Positions 1 through 9,016 of a DNA stretch of 64,000 nt are shown one piece after another. Each line of letters begins with the position of its first letter. The first letter of the stretch is position 1. Position numbers and translations under genes: made by a program. The notes below the pieces were generated by a model, which made no database searches, was not told the origin of the DNA, and saw nothing but the letters and a program-made list of their open reading frames with translations. This stretch comes from Pseudoleptotrichia goodfellowii (GTDB lineage Bacteria; Fusobacteriota; Fusobacteriia; Fusobacteriales; Leptotrichiaceae): positions 496,001-560,000 of the forward strand of contig NZ_AP019822.1 of the NCBI RefSeq assembly GCF_007990505.1, written 5' to 3'.

Positions 1-798
1 ACAATAGGATACGTATTGTCGGGAATAGTAGGGTCTTTAATAGGAAAAGGTTCAAAATCAACAGAAGAAATGAAATTACCTAAAAACTTAAGTTTTTTAA
101 GAGACAGTTCGATTTCTATTTCATTGACAATGATGATAATTTATTTGATACTGGCTTTGGTAGCAGGAAAAGATTTTGTTGAAAAAGAATTAAGCGGCGG
201 AGATAATTATCTTGTATTTGCAGTTATTCAGGCTATAACATTTGCTGCCGGAGTTTATATCATCCTGTCGGGAGTAAGACTTGTTTTAGCGGAAATAGTT
301 CCTGCATTTGTAGGATTTTCAGAAAAACTTGTACCAAATGCAAAACCTGCGTTGGATTGCCCTATAGTTTTTCCTTATGCACCTAATGCAGTGTTAATAG
401 GATTTTTATGCAGCTTTTTAGGAGGGATAATCGGGCTCTTTATATTGGGGATGTTAAAATGGACGCTTATTTTACCAGGAGTAGTTCCTCATTTCTTCTG
501 TGGTGCCACAGCAGGAGTGTTTGGAAATGCTACGGGAGGTAGAAGAGGTGCTTCGTGGGGAGCTTTTGCAAACGGATTGCTATTGACTTTCTTACCTGTA
601 ATACTGTTACCTGTATTGGGAAATTTAGGGTTTGCAAATACTACATTTTCAGATGCGGACTTTGTAACTGTAGGAATCGTTTTAGGAAATATGGCTAAAT
701 CAGTATCACCAATGATAGTATCTGCAATAATAGTAGGTATAACTGTTGTATTGGTAGCTTTAGGATTTGTGCCTTCAAAGAAAAAAGAAGAAAAATAA
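1..798 (+). CDS. ulaA: PTS ascorbate-type transporter subunit IIC, C-terminal part
   Basis: The gene is cut by the window start: the frame is open from base 1, and the TTG at 16 is only an internal codon. The visible 265 residues are a polytopic membrane protein with about six hydrophobic segments. They carry the UlaA/SgaT-type stretches VFPYAPNAVLIGF and GGRRGASWGAFANG and end in a short lysine-rich tail (SKKKEEK). UlaA forms the membrane channel of the phosphotransferase system that imports ascorbate, or related sugar acids, as the phosphate ester. The two transketolase genes follow after 36 bp, which fits uptake feeding the pentose phosphate pathway. The IIA and IIB components would lie upstream, outside the window. 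The substrate is inferred from the family only. Confidence 0.85.
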   Translation, partial: TIGYVLSGIVGSLIGKGSKSTEEMKLPKNLSFLRDSSISISLTMMIIYLILALVAGKDFVEKELSGGDNYLVFAVIQAITFAAGVYIILSGVRLVLAEIVPAFVGFSEKLVPNAKPALDCPIVFPYAPNAVLIGFLCSFLGGIIGLFILGMLKWTLILPGVVPHFFCGATAGVFGNATGGRRGASWGAFANGLLLTFLPVILLPVLGNLGFANTTFSDADFVTVGIVLGNMAKSVSPMIVSAIIVGITVVLVALGFVPSKKKEEK

Positions 799-834
799 TT
801 ATAGATTCATTAATAATCCGAAAGGAGCAGAAAA

Positions 835-1686
835 GTGAAAAATTGTAATTGTGAAGAAAAATTAAAAGAAATAGAAAAATTGGCTTCGAAAATTAGAATA
901 AATACTCTGAAATCTTTAACTCATTTGGGTTTCGGACATTACGGAGGAAGTTTATCGGTTGTCGAGGTTTTGGCAGTTCTTTACGGCGGAGTGATGAATA
1001 TTAATCCTGAGGATCCTAATTGGAAAGGAAGAGATTATTTTGTATTATCTAAAGGACATGCAGGACCAGCTTTATATGCAACTCTTGCATTAAAAGGATT
1101 TTTCCCTGTAGAAGAAATTTATACATTAAATCAAAATGGAACAAATTTACCAAGCCATCCCGATAGACTTAAAACTAAAGGCGTTGATGCTACTACAGGA
1201 TCTTTGGGACAGGGAATTTCCATTGCTACAGGAATTGCTAAGGCACTGAAAATGGATAAAAAATCTAACAGGGTATTTTCAATAATCGGAGATGGAGAAA
1301 TTAATGAAGGACAGTGTTGGGAAGCGTTTCAATTTATTGCTCACCATAATCTGAATAATTTAACGGTATTTCTTGATTATAATAAGCAACAGCTTGACGG
1401 TACTTTGGAAGAAATAATCAAACCTTTTTCTTTCGAGAATAAATTAAAAGCTTTTGGATTTGATACAGTTACCATAAAAGGCGATGATATTAAAGGAATA
1501 TATGAAATGGTAAAAAACCCCCGAAAAGAGAATGAAAAGCCTTTGTTTGTAATACTTGATACTGTTAAAGGTCAAGGTGTGGAATATATTGAAAAAATGA
1601 AAAATTCTCATCACTTGAGATTAACTGAAGAATTGAAAAAAGAAATAGAGGAAGTAATAGAAAAACTGGAAAGAGAGGCGGAATAA
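835..1686 (+). CDS. transketolase, N-terminal subunit
   Basis: This 283-residue protein is the thiamine-diphosphate-binding half of a split transketolase. The TPP motif is visible as GDGEINEGQCWEAF followed by the NNLTVFLDYN segment near residues 158-190. Earlier come the usual SHP and GSLGQG motifs. The start is GTG at 835, with an AAAGGAG ribosome site at 821-827. It abuts the C-terminal subunit gene, whose ATG directly follows its stop codon, so the two are made together. Split transketolases are common in Firmicutes, Mollicutes and Fusobacteria and act on xylulose-5-phosphate and ribose-5-phosphate in the cytoplasm. The ulaA neighbour suggests a role in ascorbate or pentose catabolism. 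Confidence 0.93.
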   Translation: MKNCNCEEKLKEIEKLASKIRINTLKSLTHLGFGHYGGSLSVVEVLAVLYGGVMNINPEDPNWKGRDYFVLSKGHAGPALYATLALKGFFPVEEIYTLNQNGTNLPSHPDRLKTKGVDATTGSLGQGISIATGIAKALKMDKKSNRVFSIIGDGEINEGQCWEAFQFIAHHNLNNLTVFLDYNKQQLDGTLEEIIKPFSFENKLKAFGFDTVTIKGDDIKGIYEMVKNPRKENEKPLFVILDTVKGQGVEYIEKMKNSHHLRLTEELKKEIEEVIEKLEREAE

Positions 1687-2649
1687 ATGTTTAAGGTATA
1701 TAAAGGTGAACCTAAAAAAGATGATATTGAGATGAGAAAAGTTTATTCCTCCAAACTTTCCGAGTTAATGAAAAAAGATGACAGAGTGGTGGCCCTTGAA
1801 GCTGATTTGATGAGTTCTATGACAATGGATAAAGTACAGAAAGAAAATCCCGACAAAGTAATAAATTGCGGGATAATGGAAGCGAACATGATAGGGGTAG
1901 CAGCAGGAATGTCCATAGCGGGGAAATATCCTTTTGCTCATACATTTACGGCTTTTGCAAGCAGAAGATGCTTTGATCAGCTTTTTATGTCGGGAGCATA
2001 TCAGAAGAATAATATAAAAGTAATAGGTTCTGATGCGGGAGTAACATCTGTACATAACGGGGGAACACATATGTCTTTTGAAGATATGGGAATTATGAGA
2101 GGACTTGCGGATACAATAGTAATGGAGATGACCGATGCCGTCATGTTTGAAAATATCCTTGATCAGACAGCTTTGAAAGACGGTTTTTACTGGATAAGAA
2201 CAATGAGAAAAAATGCTGCAACTATTTATGAAAAAGGTTCGACATTTGAAATAGGAAAAGGAAATTTACTAAAAGACGGAAAAGATATAACTTTTATTGC
2301 TAACGGAATAATGGTAGTAGAGGCATTAAAAGCTGCAGAAAAACTTGAAAAAGAAGGAAATAGTGTTGCAGTAATAGATATGTTTACTTTAAATCCTATA
2401 GACAAAGAGCTTATAATAGAATACGGAAATAAAACAGGTAAAATAGTTACTTGTGAAAATCATAGTGTTCACAATGGTTTAGGAAGTGCCGTTGCAGAAG
2501 TTATAGCTGAAAGTGGTAATGCAGTATTAAAAAGAATAGGAATACAGGAAAGATACGGACAGGTAGGAACGTTGGATTTCTTAATGGAAGAGTATGGATT
2601 GACTTCAGAACATATTTATAAAGCCGCATTGAAATTGTTGGAAAAATGA
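1687..2649 (+). CDS. transketolase, C-terminal subunit
   Basis: This 320-residue protein carries the pyrimidine-binding and C-terminal domains of transketolase. The family segment VVALEADLMSS is near the start, followed by NCGIMEANMIGVAAGMS, which holds the conserved catalytic Glu. The C-terminal half runs through VVTCENHSVHNGLGSAV-like residues. The ATG at 1687 immediately follows the stop of the N-terminal subunit, so translational coupling is likely. Together the two make one functional enzyme. The pair is distinct from a full-length housekeeping tkt gene, which is not in this window. A strong hairpin follows 40 bp downstream and ends the transcript. Confidence 0.93.
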   Translation: MFKVYKGEPKKDDIEMRKVYSSKLSELMKKDDRVVALEADLMSSMTMDKVQKENPDKVINCGIMEANMIGVAAGMSIAGKYPFAHTFTAFASRRCFDQLFMSGAYQKNNIKVIGSDAGVTSVHNGGTHMSFEDMGIMRGLADTIVMEMTDAVMFENILDQTALKDGFYWIRTMRKNAATIYEKGSTFEIGKGNLLKDGKDITFIANGIMVVEALKAAEKLEKEGNSVAVIDMFTLNPIDKELIIEYGNKTGKIVTCENHSVHNGLGSAVAEVIAESGNAVLKRIGIQERYGQVGTLDFLMEEYGLTSEHIYKAALKLLEK

Positions 2650-2690
2650 GGAAGAGTTGAAAAAGTTAAAAGTTAATAATCTTGAAATAT

Positions 2691-2727
2691 AAAAATATCG
2701 TCTTAATCGGAAAGAGGCGGTATTTTT
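2691..2727 (+). terminator. rho-independent terminator after the transketolase genes
   Basis: AAAAATATCGTCTT pairs with AAGAGGCGGTATTTTT over about 13 bp with three G-U pairs. The 3' arm ends in a T tract. It lies 42 bp after the stop of the C-terminal transketolase gene. Confidence 0.8.
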
Positions 2728-2762
2728 ATGTTAAAAAAGTAAATAATAATTCTATATAAAAT

Positions 2763-2791
2763 GTAAAGCGTTTTATTCTCAAACGCTTTAC
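2763..2791. promoter_or_regulatory. perfect 11-bp inverted repeat, possible operator
   Basis: GTAAAGCGTTT and AAACGCTTTAC are exact inverted copies separated by 7 bp. The site lies 39 bp upstream of the antitoxin remnant at 2830. No T tract follows, so a terminator is less likely than an operator such as those bound by RelB/DinJ antitoxins. This role is inferred from position alone. Confidence 0.4.
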
Positions 2792-2829
2792 GTAATACGG
2801 TGCTATATTAAAAAAGAGAAGTAAGTATT

Positions 2830-2901
2830 ATGAGACAAACTATGATTAATTTTCGTATAGATGAAAGATTAAAATTACAAGCTACTCTCTTTATTTATTA
2901 A
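2830..2901 (+). pseudogene. truncated RelB/DinJ-like antitoxin remnant
   Basis: The short frame starts ATG AGA CAA and encodes about 23 residues, including MINFRIDERLK. This matches the N-terminal ribbon of RelB/DinJ family antitoxins, which begin with a short beta strand followed by an R-I-D/E-E-x-L-K stretch. It stops after LQATLFIY, where the family continues for another 60 or so residues. A purine-rich ribosome site (AAAAAGAGAAG) precedes it. No toxin gene follows; instead the 3' end of the convergent DUF4189 gene overlaps the stop. I read it as the stump of a lost toxin-antitoxin pair, with moderate confidence because the sequence is very short. Confidence 0.45.
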
Positions 2902-3248
2902 TACCAGCTTGTGCAAACATCTGCAATAACATAACAATCACTATAACCACAGTATGATTTAGATAAGCGATTATTCAGATACCTATCTCTTGAACTGTAC
3001 CAACCGTAAGCACCTGTACTCGGAGACCATGCTACAGAGGCACAAGTGTTTGCAAAGGATACCGTTGCGATACAGTTGTAGCCGCATTGATTTAGAGCTG
3101 TGTTTATTGCGGAAGATTCATCAGAATAATTGTAACTGTAACCGGAAGCTCCTGTACTTTGATTAATTGCTATTGCTCCGTAATAATTATAATAAGAAAA
3201 AGAAGGAACAGCAATCATAATAAAAAGCATTAAAAGAATTTTTCTCAT
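2898..3248 (-). CDS. secreted DUF4189 domain protein
   Basis: The 116-residue product starts at the ATG at 3248, which has a GGAGA ribosome site just upstream. An in-frame upstream extension to 3287 has no such site. Residues 1-18 are a signal peptide (MRKILLMLFIMIAVPSFS). The mature part shows the DUF4189 pattern YGAIAINQSTGASGYS, an NxCG-type Cys pair and AWSPSTGAYGW, with six or more Cys that could form disulfides after export. Proteins of this family are small and periplasmic or secreted, with no settled function. It stands alone, convergent with the antitoxin remnant and divergent from the RNA repair gene. Confidence 0.75.
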   Translation of the reverse strand: MRKILLMLFIMIAVPSFSYYNYYGAIAINQSTGASGYSYNYSDESSAINTALNQCGYNCIATVSFANTCASVAWSPSTGAYGWYSSRDRYLNNRLSKSYCGYSDCYVIADVCTSWY

Positions 3249-3366
3249 TTCTCCACTCTCCAAAATCAGTTTATTTTTATAAATCATTTTATCATTTAAA
3301 CCTTAAAATAAACTTAAAGTAAAGGTTAAAATAATATGGGAATCTAAAAAATCCTTATTTTTATTG

Positions 3367-3395
3367 TTGAAATCAAATATAATTTTTAGTACAAT
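3367..3395 (+). promoter_or_regulatory. sigma-70 promoter for the RNA repair gene
   Basis: TTGAAA at 3367-3372 and TACAAT at 3390-3395 are separated by 17 bp. The first gene downstream starts at 3458. Confidence 0.6.
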
Positions 3396-3457
3396 AATAT
3401 AAATTGTATTATAAAAGATAACTTTTAATTTTTAAAACAGTTATGAAAGGAATAAAA

Positions 3458-5635
3458 ATGAGGACACTATTATTGCTTAGAGGGGCACCCGGCTCAGGAA
3501 AAAGCACATTTGTGAGAGAAAATAGATTGGAACAGTATACATTGGAAGCAGATAGGTTCAGAACGCTTGTTTCCAATCCCGTATTAAATGAAAAAGGAGA
3601 TTTTACAATTTCCCAAAGATACGATAAAATTTCATGGAAAATGCTTATGGAATGTCTTGAAGAAAGAATGATTAAAGGAGATTTTACAATTATAGATGCT
3701 ACGCATTCTACAAAACAATCGGTAAAAAGCTATGAAGACTTGGCTGAAAAGTATAAATATTCAGTTTATTATTATCAGTTTGATACACCTTACGAAATTT
3801 GCCTTGAAAATAATCTGAAAAGAGATGTATTTAAGCAGGTGTCGGAAAATGTAATAAAAAGAATGTATAATTCGGTGCAAAGTTCGGTTTTACCTAACAG
3901 ATTTAAAAGAATTTATGATATAAACGAAATTATAAATTTTTATGTGGACGATATAACCGGTAAATATGAAAATGTGAAAATAATAGGCGATATTCATTCG
4001 TGTTATACTGCATTATCAAAGATACTGGAAGATTTCAGTGAGAAAACTCTGTATGTATTTTTGGGAGATTATCTTGATAGAGGGATAGAGCATAAAAAGA
4101 CTCTTGATTTATTTTTGGGATTATGGAAAAATCCCAATGTAATACTGCTCGAAGGAAATCACGAAATTCATTTGAGAAATTTTGCAAGTGATTTGCCTGT
4201 AAAATCAAGAGAATTTATGGAAGCAACACTTCCTGCAATTTCGGAAAATGTGACAAATACCGAAGAATTTAAAAAGCAGATAAGGGTGTTTTGCAAAAAA
4301 ATGAGACAATGTTACAGTTTCAAATTTCATAATCATAAAATTCTCTGCACTCACGGAGGGCTTTCGGCTGTACCCGATATGGCATTGATTTCGGCACAGG
4401 ATATGATAAAAGGTGTAGGAAAATATGAAACGGAAATAGGAATAGTGTACGAGGAAAACTACAAGCTCGGGAAATGTCAGGATTACACTCAGGTTCATGG
4501 GCATAGAGGGATAGAGTCGACAGAGCATTCCGTATGCCTTGAGGGAGAAGTGGAATTCGGCGGAGAATTAAAATTTTTGAATATACTTCCTGAAAAAATA
4601 GAATTGAAATCTGTTAAAAATGATATTTATGACAGAGATTATCTGCAGCATGAACTTGATAAAGCAAAAAATTCAAAAGAAATAAATCTCACAAAAGATG
4701 ACGAAGTAAATAAACTGATTATAAGCAAGCTCATAAATGTAAAAAATACAAAACCTAATTTATATTCTCTTAATTTTACGAGAAATGCTTTTAAAAGAAA
4801 ATTATGGAATGACTCGACAATAAAAGCGAGAGGACTTTTTGTGGATAAGATAACAGGCGAAGTAAAAATGAGAAGTTACAATAAATTTTTCAATTATGGA
4901 GAAAATAATTTTTCATCAAAGAAATATCTTGAGAAAAACTTGAGTTTTCCTGTTACGGCATATGAAAAATATAACGGATTTTTAGGAATACTCGGAGTCA
5001 TAAATGATGAATTTATCTTTGCTACAAAAAGTACAACAGAAGGAGAACATGCCCGATATTTCAGAAAACTTTTCGAGAAAGTAAACGAAAAAAATAAGAA
5101 AAAACTCTTTGAATTATGTAAAAATAAAAATGTTTCTGTAATTTTTGAAGTAGTTTCCAATGAAGACAGGCATATTGTGGATTATTTTATGAATGAAAAT
5201 CTATTTTTACTTGATGTTATTGAAAATAATCTTGTTATAAACGGTATTCACTCGGATATTACTCTAAGTGAAAAATATATAAAAGAACTGAATATAAATG
5301 ATGATGTGATTAAAGTGAAGAAAGCCGTAAGCATATGTAATGATTTTGAAGAAGTGCTGGATCTTATGGGAAAATATGGCGATATACCTAATGTAGAAGG
5401 ACTCGTCTTTACCGACGCAAAAGGACTTATGTTTAAATACAAGGCTGAACATTATAATAAATGGAAAAGAAGAAGAACTTTAGTGGAACTGTACAGGAAA
5501 AATGGAGATTTTAGTTTAAAACAGTGTAAAAACGAAGAAGAAAAAAACTTTATGAAATGGATAATTTCCCTTGAGAAAGGCTATGTAGAGAATACACACA
5601 TTGTCGATTTGATGAATAAATACACGAAAAAATAA
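3458..5635 (+). CDS. polynucleotide kinase-phosphatase-RNA ligase fusion (RNA repair)
   Basis: This 725-residue protein joins three end-healing and sealing activities. Residues 1-150 are a P-loop kinase with GAPGSGKST (Lys15) and DATHSTKQS. Residues 172-370 are a calcineurin-type phosphoesterase with GDIHS (177-181), GDYLDRG (203-209) and GNHE (233-236). The C-terminal part is a nucleotidyltransferase ligase with motif I KYNG (Lys504 predicted to take AMP), motif III FEVVSNEDRHIV, motif IV EGLVF and motif V MFKYKAEHYNKWK. The ligase resembles the T4 Rnl1 group more than classic bacterial Pnkp ligase, judged by eye. The start at 3458 is preferred because AAAGGA lies 6 bp upstream. The upstream in-frame ATG at 3443 lacks a site. 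No Hen1 methyltransferase gene is adjacent. Likely role: repair of cleaved RNAs such as nicked tRNA. Confidence 0.85.
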   Translation: MRTLLLLRGAPGSGKSTFVRENRLEQYTLEADRFRTLVSNPVLNEKGDFTISQRYDKISWKMLMECLEERMIKGDFTIIDATHSTKQSVKSYEDLAEKYKYSVYYYQFDTPYEICLENNLKRDVFKQVSENVIKRMYNSVQSSVLPNRFKRIYDINEIINFYVDDITGKYENVKIIGDIHSCYTALSKILEDFSEKTLYVFLGDYLDRGIEHKKTLDLFLGLWKNPNVILLEGNHEIHLRNFASDLPVKSREFMEATLPAISENVTNTEEFKKQIRVFCKKMRQCYSFKFHNHKILCTHGGLSAVPDMALISAQDMIKGVGKYETEIGIVYEENYKLGKCQDYTQVHGHRGIESTEHSVCLEGEVEFGGELKFLNILPEKIELKSVKNDIYDRDYLQHELDKAKNSKEINLTKDDEVNKLIISKLINVKNTKPNLYSLNFTRNAFKRKLWNDSTIKARGLFVDKITGEVKMRSYNKFFNYGENNFSSKKYLEKNLSFPVTAYEKYNGFLGILGVINDEFIFATKSTTEGEHARYFRKLFEKVNEKNKKKLFELCKNKNVSVIFEVVSNEDRHIVDYFMNENLFLLDVIENNLVINGIHSDITLSEKYIKELNINDDVIKVKKAVSICNDFEEVLDLMGKYGDIPNVEGLVFTDAKGLMFKYKAEHYNKWKRRRTLVELYRKNGDFSLKQCKNEEEKNFMKWIISLEKGYVENTHIVDLMNKYTKK

Positions 5636-5653
5636 AGAAAGGCTTGATAAATT

Positions 5654-6871
5654 ATGAAAGTATTGCATGTTTTAGCTCAGCTGCCTTTAAAAACAGGAAG
5701 CGGAGTTTATTTTACAAATGTTATAGATGGACTGAAAGAAGAGAGTAATATAGAACAGGCTTGTATTTATGCAACAACAGCAGAATACAATATAAATATA
5801 TTAAATAAGGCAAATCAATATGAAGTAGTTTTTGAAAGTGAAAATCTGCCTTTTTCTATTGCAGGAATGAGTGATATTATGCCTTATCCGAATACTCTTT
5901 ATAAAAATATGACTGATGAAATGATGAGTGTATGGAAAAAAGAGTTCTTGAAACAGCTGAATGCTGCAAAAGAAAAATTTAATCCCGATGTGATACTGAC
6001 ACATCATTTATGGATACTGTCATCAATGGTTCGAGAAGTTTTTCCCGATAAAAAGGTAGTTGCGGTTTGTCATAATACCGATATAAGACAGTCAAAGCAA
6101 AATCCGCATATAAAAGAAAAACATTTGCAAGCTCTGAAAAATGTTGATAAAGTACTGGCGTTAAGCAATAAACAAATTCCTGAAATAAGTGAATTATTTG
6201 GAATAGATGAAAAAAAGATGATAAATATCGGTGGAGGTTATAATGAAAAAATATTTTATCCTCCTGAAAAATATCCTGAAAAAGAAAAAGTGGAATTAAT
6301 GTACGCGGGGAAATTTGATGATTCTAAGGGATTTTATGAATTAATAGAGGCGTTTAAAAAGATTGAAGAAAAAGATAAAAACGTTACTATAGATTTGATA
6401 GGGGCGATTACTGAAAAAAATAAAGACAGAATAGAAAAAGCTGTGGGAAATTCTAAAAATATAAAAATTTATCCACCTGTAGATCAAAAAACATTGGCTG
6501 AAATCATGCGTAAAAAAGATATTTTTATATTACCGTCATATTTTGAGGGAATTGCGCTTATAGCGGTAGAGGCTTTAGGAAGCGGACTTAGAGTAGTCGC
6601 TACGAAAATAGAGGCACTTATGGAGCTGCTCGGAGATGAACTGAATGGCAGTGAAGTTATCGAATATGTGGATATGCCTACGATTTATGATACAGATAAA
6701 GCGGTGGAAGAGGAAAAGCCTGCATTTATAATAAGACTGGCTGATAAAATAGAAAAAATAATAGAAAGAACAAGGGAAAAGCGTGAAATAGATGAAGCGT
6801 TGACAGAAAAAATTCAAAGAAATTCATGGAAGTCGAAAATAGAGAAGATAAAAGAGATTTTGGCTGAATAA
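5654..6871 (+). CDS. glycosyltransferase family 4 protein
   Basis: This 405-residue protein has the GT-B fold layout. The N-terminal Rossmann half opens with HVLAQLPLKTGSGVYFTN, where the Gly-rich loop contacts the acceptor. The C-terminal donor-binding half has the conserved ELMYAGKFDDSKG segment and the E-x7-E motif in YFEGIALIAVEALGSG. No membrane segment or signal peptide is visible, so it acts at the cytoplasmic face. Donor and acceptor cannot be read from the sequence. It starts 18 bp after the RNA repair gene and appears to share its transcript, an unexpected pairing because no other cell-envelope glycosylation gene is nearby. Confidence 0.85.
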   Translation: MKVLHVLAQLPLKTGSGVYFTNVIDGLKEESNIEQACIYATTAEYNINILNKANQYEVVFESENLPFSIAGMSDIMPYPNTLYKNMTDEMMSVWKKEFLKQLNAAKEKFNPDVILTHHLWILSSMVREVFPDKKVVAVCHNTDIRQSKQNPHIKEKHLQALKNVDKVLALSNKQIPEISELFGIDEKKMINIGGGYNEKIFYPPEKYPEKEKVELMYAGKFDDSKGFYELIEAFKKIEEKDKNVTIDLIGAITEKNKDRIEKAVGNSKNIKIYPPVDQKTLAEIMRKKDIFILPSYFEGIALIAVEALGSGLRVVATKIEALMELLGDELNGSEVIEYVDMPTIYDTDKAVEEEKPAFIIRLADKIEKIIERTREKREIDEALTEKIQRNSWKSKIEKIKEILAE

Positions 6872-6892
6872 CAATTATTAAAATTTTTTCAA

Positions 6893-6921
6893 TTGAAATA
6901 GATATTGTTTTATTATATAAT
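6893..6921 (+). promoter_or_regulatory. sigma-70 promoter for ktrAB
   Basis: TTGAAA at 6893-6898 and TATAAT at 6916-6921 are separated by 17 bp, 55 bp before the ktrA start. Confidence 0.75.
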
Positions 6922-6976
6922 GATTAATATAAAGTCAGCTAAAAAAATTTGGGAAAATAATTTTAAGAGGTAAAAA

Positions 6977-7636
6977 ATGGAAGGATATCTTATAATAGGT
7001 CTTGGAAGATTTGGAAAAAGTATAGCAAAAACATTGTATAATCATAATAAAACTGTATTGGGTTTGGATATAGATGAAGAAATTGTTCAACAAGTTATAG
7101 ATAATGAAATAATTAGTGAAGCTATAGTAATTGATGCTACAAATGAAAATGAATTAAAAAAAATTATAGATGATGATTTTGACACAGCTTTTGTTTGTAT
7201 AGGAGATAATATTCAGGTAAGTATACTAGTAACACTTATATTAAAAGAACTTGGAGTAAAAACGGTTATATGCAAAGCAAAAACAAAAATGCAGGGAAAG
7301 GTGTTAGAAAAAATCGGAGCTTCTTCAGTAGTTTATCCTGAAGAAGCAATGGGCGAAAAAATAGCTCTTAATGTATTACAGTCCAATATAACGGAATATT
7401 TTAAATTTTCTGATAAATATGGGATATTCGAGTTTAAAGCACCTAAAAGTTTTATCAGGAAAAATTTAATGGAACTTGATTTAAGGAAAAAATACGGAAT
7501 AAACATTATAGTCATAAAATCTGAAAATAAAGAAATAAATTTTACTCCCAATCCTTTGACAGTCATTGAAGAAAATGATACTTTATTTGCAATGGCAGAA
7601 CAGGAAAAAATGTCTTTTTTAAGTAATATAATTTAA
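6977..7636 (+). CDS. ktrA: KtrA/TrkA-type potassium channel regulatory subunit
   Basis: This 219-residue cytoplasmic protein has an N-terminal RCK (TrkA-N) domain beginning with the dinucleotide-binding loop GLGRFGKS at residues 7-14. The acidic LDIDEE follows at the end of the second strand. A C-terminal TrkA-C domain occupies roughly residues 140-219. KtrA rings bind ATP/ADP or NAD(H) and gate the KtrB membrane subunit, which is encoded 21 bp downstream. The ribosome site AAGAGGTAAAAA precedes the ATG. The single-RCK length matches KtrA/TrkA of Gram-positive type rather than the double-length E. coli TrkA. Confidence 0.92.
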   Translation: MEGYLIIGLGRFGKSIAKTLYNHNKTVLGLDIDEEIVQQVIDNEIISEAIVIDATNENELKKIIDDDFDTAFVCIGDNIQVSILVTLILKELGVKTVICKAKTKMQGKVLEKIGASSVVYPEEAMGEKIALNVLQSNITEYFKFSDKYGIFEFKAPKSFIRKNLMELDLRKKYGINIIVIKSENKEINFTPNPLTVIEENDTLFAMAEQEKMSFLSNII

Positions 7637-7657
7637 CTTAGAAGATAATTTAAAATA

Positions 7658-9016
7658 ATGAAGGAGATATTTAAAAAAATGAGAAAAAAATTACATATCT
7701 CACCACAGGCAATGATCCTGATATCATTTTGTATGATAATATTGATAAGCGGAACGATACTGTCTCTTCCTGTTTCAACAGTAAACGGAAAAGGAATACG
7801 ATGGATAGACGGAATTTTTACAGCGACATCGGCAGTATGTGTAACAGGTTTAAGTGTAAATGACATGAATTCGGTTTTTAATCTTTTCGGAAAAACGCTG
7901 ATATTGATACTTATACAACTTGGAGGACTCGGTCTGATTACGATTTCGTCATTATTTATAATTCTTTTATCAAGAAAAATAAATTATTATACAAAAAAAG
8001 CTGTTGAAGAAGATCTGAATACAGATAAAATATTTAATATACAAAAATATGTAAAAAATGTAATTTTTACAGTTTTTCTTATAGAGTTTTCCGGAGCAGT
8101 TTTTCTTTTATTTGAATTCTCTAAAATCTTTGAATTGAAAAGAGCAGCTTATTATTCAGTTTTTCATTCAATCTCGGCATTTTGTAATGCAGGATTTTCA
8201 TTGTTCTCAAATAATCTTTCAGATTTTAAAAGCAGTTTTATCTTAAATCTGGTTATTTCTTTACTCATAATTTTGGGAGGAATAGGATTTTCAACATTAT
8301 TAAATATTTATAGATATTTTAGTAAAAAAGATAAAAAGCTTACGATAACTTCAAAGCTATCAATAAATATATCACTAATATTAATATTAATCGGAACAAT
8401 TTCAATATTTATAATTGAATATTCAAATGAGAAGACAATAGGCAACCTATCATTTTTACAAAAAATTACAGCATCAATATTTCAAAGTGTATCTGTAAGA
8501 ACGGCAGGTTTTAATACAATATCATTAGTAGATTTAAAAGATGCCTCAACTTTTTTATTTATTATACTCATGTTTATAGGTGCTTCGCCGGGTTCTACAG
8601 GTGGAGGAATAAAAACAACTACAATAGGAATAATTTTTTTAGGGATAAGAGCGATACTTTTTAATAAGGAAAATTTGGAATTTTCAAGAAGAAGAATAGA
8701 ATGGAATAATTTTAATAAAGCAATAGTATTGTTTTTTATATCAATTATATACATAGCTATAATTCTTTTTTTAATGATGATAACAGAGAAAAATATCGAA
8801 TTTATTGATTTACTGTTTGAAATAGTATCGGCATTCGGAACTGTAGGATTGTCAAAAGGTGTAACGTCTTTACTTTCAGATATTTCTAAAAGTTTTATAA
8901 TATTTACGATGTTTATAGGAAGAGTCGGACCTTTGACAGTGACATTGGTGTTATTACCTAAAAAAATAAAAAGTGCGAATTATAAATACCCGGCAGAAAA
9001 CATAATTATAGGATAG
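7658..9016 (+). CDS. ktrB: KtrB/TrkH-type potassium transporter
   Basis: This 452-residue membrane protein has four M1-P-M2 repeats. The filter-lining glycines are visible in TSAVCVTGLS, SAFCNAGFS, VRTAGFNT and SAFGTVGLS. This is the ion-conducting partner of KtrA in K+ (usually Na+-coupled) uptake across the inner membrane. Two starts are possible: ATG 7658, which lacks a clear ribosome site, and ATG 7679, with AAGGAG 12 bp upstream. The difference is only seven residues. It is co-transcribed with ktrA and is the last gene of the unit. Confidence 0.92.
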   Translation: MKEIFKKMRKKLHISPQAMILISFCMIILISGTILSLPVSTVNGKGIRWIDGIFTATSAVCVTGLSVNDMNSVFNLFGKTLILILIQLGGLGLITISSLFIILLSRKINYYTKKAVEEDLNTDKIFNIQKYVKNVIFTVFLIEFSGAVFLLFEFSKIFELKRAAYYSVFHSISAFCNAGFSLFSNNLSDFKSSFILNLVISLLIILGGIGFSTLLNIYRYFSKKDKKLTITSKLSINISLILILIGTISIFIIEYSNEKTIGNLSFLQKITASIFQSVSVRTAGFNTISLVDLKDASTFLFIILMFIGASPGSTGGGIKTTTIGIIFLGIRAILFNKENLEFSRRRIEWNNFNKAIVLFFISIIYIAIILFLMMITEKNIEFIDLLFEIVSAFGTVGLSKGVTSLLSDISKSFIIFTMFIGRVGPLTVTLVLLPKKIKSANYKYPAENIIIG

